From assembly GCF_014851765.1 (NCBI RefSeq), contig NZ_JACVAI010000002.1:992001-1056000 (forward strand): DNA of 64,000 nt, written 5' to 3'. Each line of letters begins with the position of its first letter. Position 1 is the stretch's first letter. The position numbers were made by a program, and so were the translations under genes. A model generated the notes under the pieces. The model was given only the letters and a program-made list of their open reading frames with translations. It was not told the DNA's origin and did not search any database. Shown here piece after piece: positions 63,492-64,000 of this stretch. The stretch is from Pseudomonas sp. PDM04 (lineage in GTDB: Bacteria; Pseudomonadota; Gammaproteobacteria; Pseudomonadales; Pseudomonadaceae).

Positions 63492-64000
63492 TGCCCTGAT
63501 CATCGATGCGGTGCGCACCCCGATCGGCCGCTACGCCGGTGCCTTGAGCAGCGTGCGCGCCGACGACCTCGGCGCGGTGCCGCTGCGTGAACTGCTGCGC
63601 CGTCACCCGCAGGTCGACTGGAACAGCGTGGACGACGTGGTGTACGGCTGCGCCAACCAGGCCGGCGAAGACAACCGCAACGTTGCGCGCATGTCGGCGC
63701 TGCTGGCCGGGTTGCCGGTCAGCGTGCCGGGCACCACCCTCAATCGCCTGTGCGGTTCCGGGCTGGATGCCATCGGCAGCGCGGCGCGGGCGATCCGCTG
63801 TGGCGAGGCCGGCCTGATGCTGGTCGGCGGCGTCGAATCGATGTCCCGCGCGCCCCTGGTCATGGGCAAGGCCGAACAGGCGTTCTCCCGTGACGCACAG
63901 GCCTACGACACCACCATTGGCTGGCGCTTCGTCAATCCGCTGATGAAAAAGACCTACGGCATCGACTCCATGCCCGAGACCGCGGAGAACGTCGCCGAGC
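63484..64000 (+). CDS. paaJ: 3-oxoadipyl-CoA/3-oxo-5,6-dehydrosuberyl-CoA thiolase PaaJ (3' end outside window)
   Basis: The first 172 residues of a thiolase that cleaves 3-oxoadipyl-CoA to succinyl-CoA and acetyl-CoA. The start MNDALIIDAVRTPIGRYAGA is typical. The active-site cysteine is Cys90 in NRLCGSGLDA, and GGVESMSRAPLVMGK follows. The frame is open to the end of the window; the full protein should be about 400 residues. It begins within the last eight bases of paaI. Confidence 0.94.
   Translation, partial: MNDALIIDAVRTPIGRYAGALSSVRADDLGAVPLRELLRRHPQVDWNSVDDVVYGCANQAGEDNRNVARMSALLAGLPVSVPGTTLNRLCGSGLDAIGSAARAIRCGEAGLMLVGGVESMSRAPLVMGKAEQAFSRDAQAYDTTIGWRFVNPLMKKTYGIDSMPETAENVAE

Overview
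The window is a high-GC chromosomal segment from a fluorescent-group Pseudomonas. The evidence is the gene content (a FecA/FecR/FecI ferric-citrate set, a paa phenylacetate cluster, TccC-like RHS, selD-selU, Pol II) and at least fifteen intergenic REP/REPIN palindromes built on a core like GTGGGAGCGAGCCTGCTCGC, which are typical of P. fluorescens-type genomes. I see no rRNA, tRNA, CRISPR array, insertion sequence or prophage.

Layout. 1-5232: tail of an aldo/keto reductase, DUF1810 protein, DNA polymerase II, CBS-domain protein, glutathione S-transferase, secreted DUF3455 protein. 5381-7143: an ECF sigma / RskA-type anti-sigma pair, then a small secreted protein made of seven perfect 13-residue repeats. 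7263-14260: DUF1615 lipoprotein, FAD monooxygenase, Zn-type HemB, YghU-like GST, periplasmic histidine phosphatase, ArsP/YraQ-type permease. 14375-16512: selD-selU, the selenium-tRNA pathway. 16645-27177: a giant (about 3510 aa) repetitive autotransporter. 27507-32482: quinone-oxidoreductase-like dehydrogenase, XapX protein, AraC and LysR regulators, a DUF6555-like protein, a short metallothionein gene (54 aa), two overlapping YdcZ half-transporters. 32552-38110: two chemoreceptors flanking a YuiF-type transporter. 38234-40829: a PepSY-PepSY-response regulator-sensor kinase operon. 40998-42509: patatin-like lipase and queD.

42672-45359 holds the most unusual gene: an orphan TccC/RHS-type toxin subunit whose variable C-terminal payload is five tandem eukaryotic-style C2H2 zinc fingers, encoded in DNA of markedly lower GC than the RHS shell. 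No immunity gene is visible next to it.

45510-50165: Asp-nucleophile alpha/beta hydrolase, cytosine deaminase, a diaminopimelate-epimerase-fold protein lacking both catalytic cysteines, MFS transporter. 50286-54330: fecA, fecR, fecI (citrate-iron uptake with surface signalling). 54558-64000: tynA (amine oxidase) and its regulator feaR, then paaX and paaY divergent from paaFGHIJ. These genes fit together as a route from phenylethylamine through phenylacetaldehyde to phenylacetate and on to central metabolites; the aldehyde dehydrogenase, CoA ligase and epoxidase genes are not in the window. The paaY-paaF intergenic region carries three copies of a GTATCAC-type motif resembling PaaX operators.
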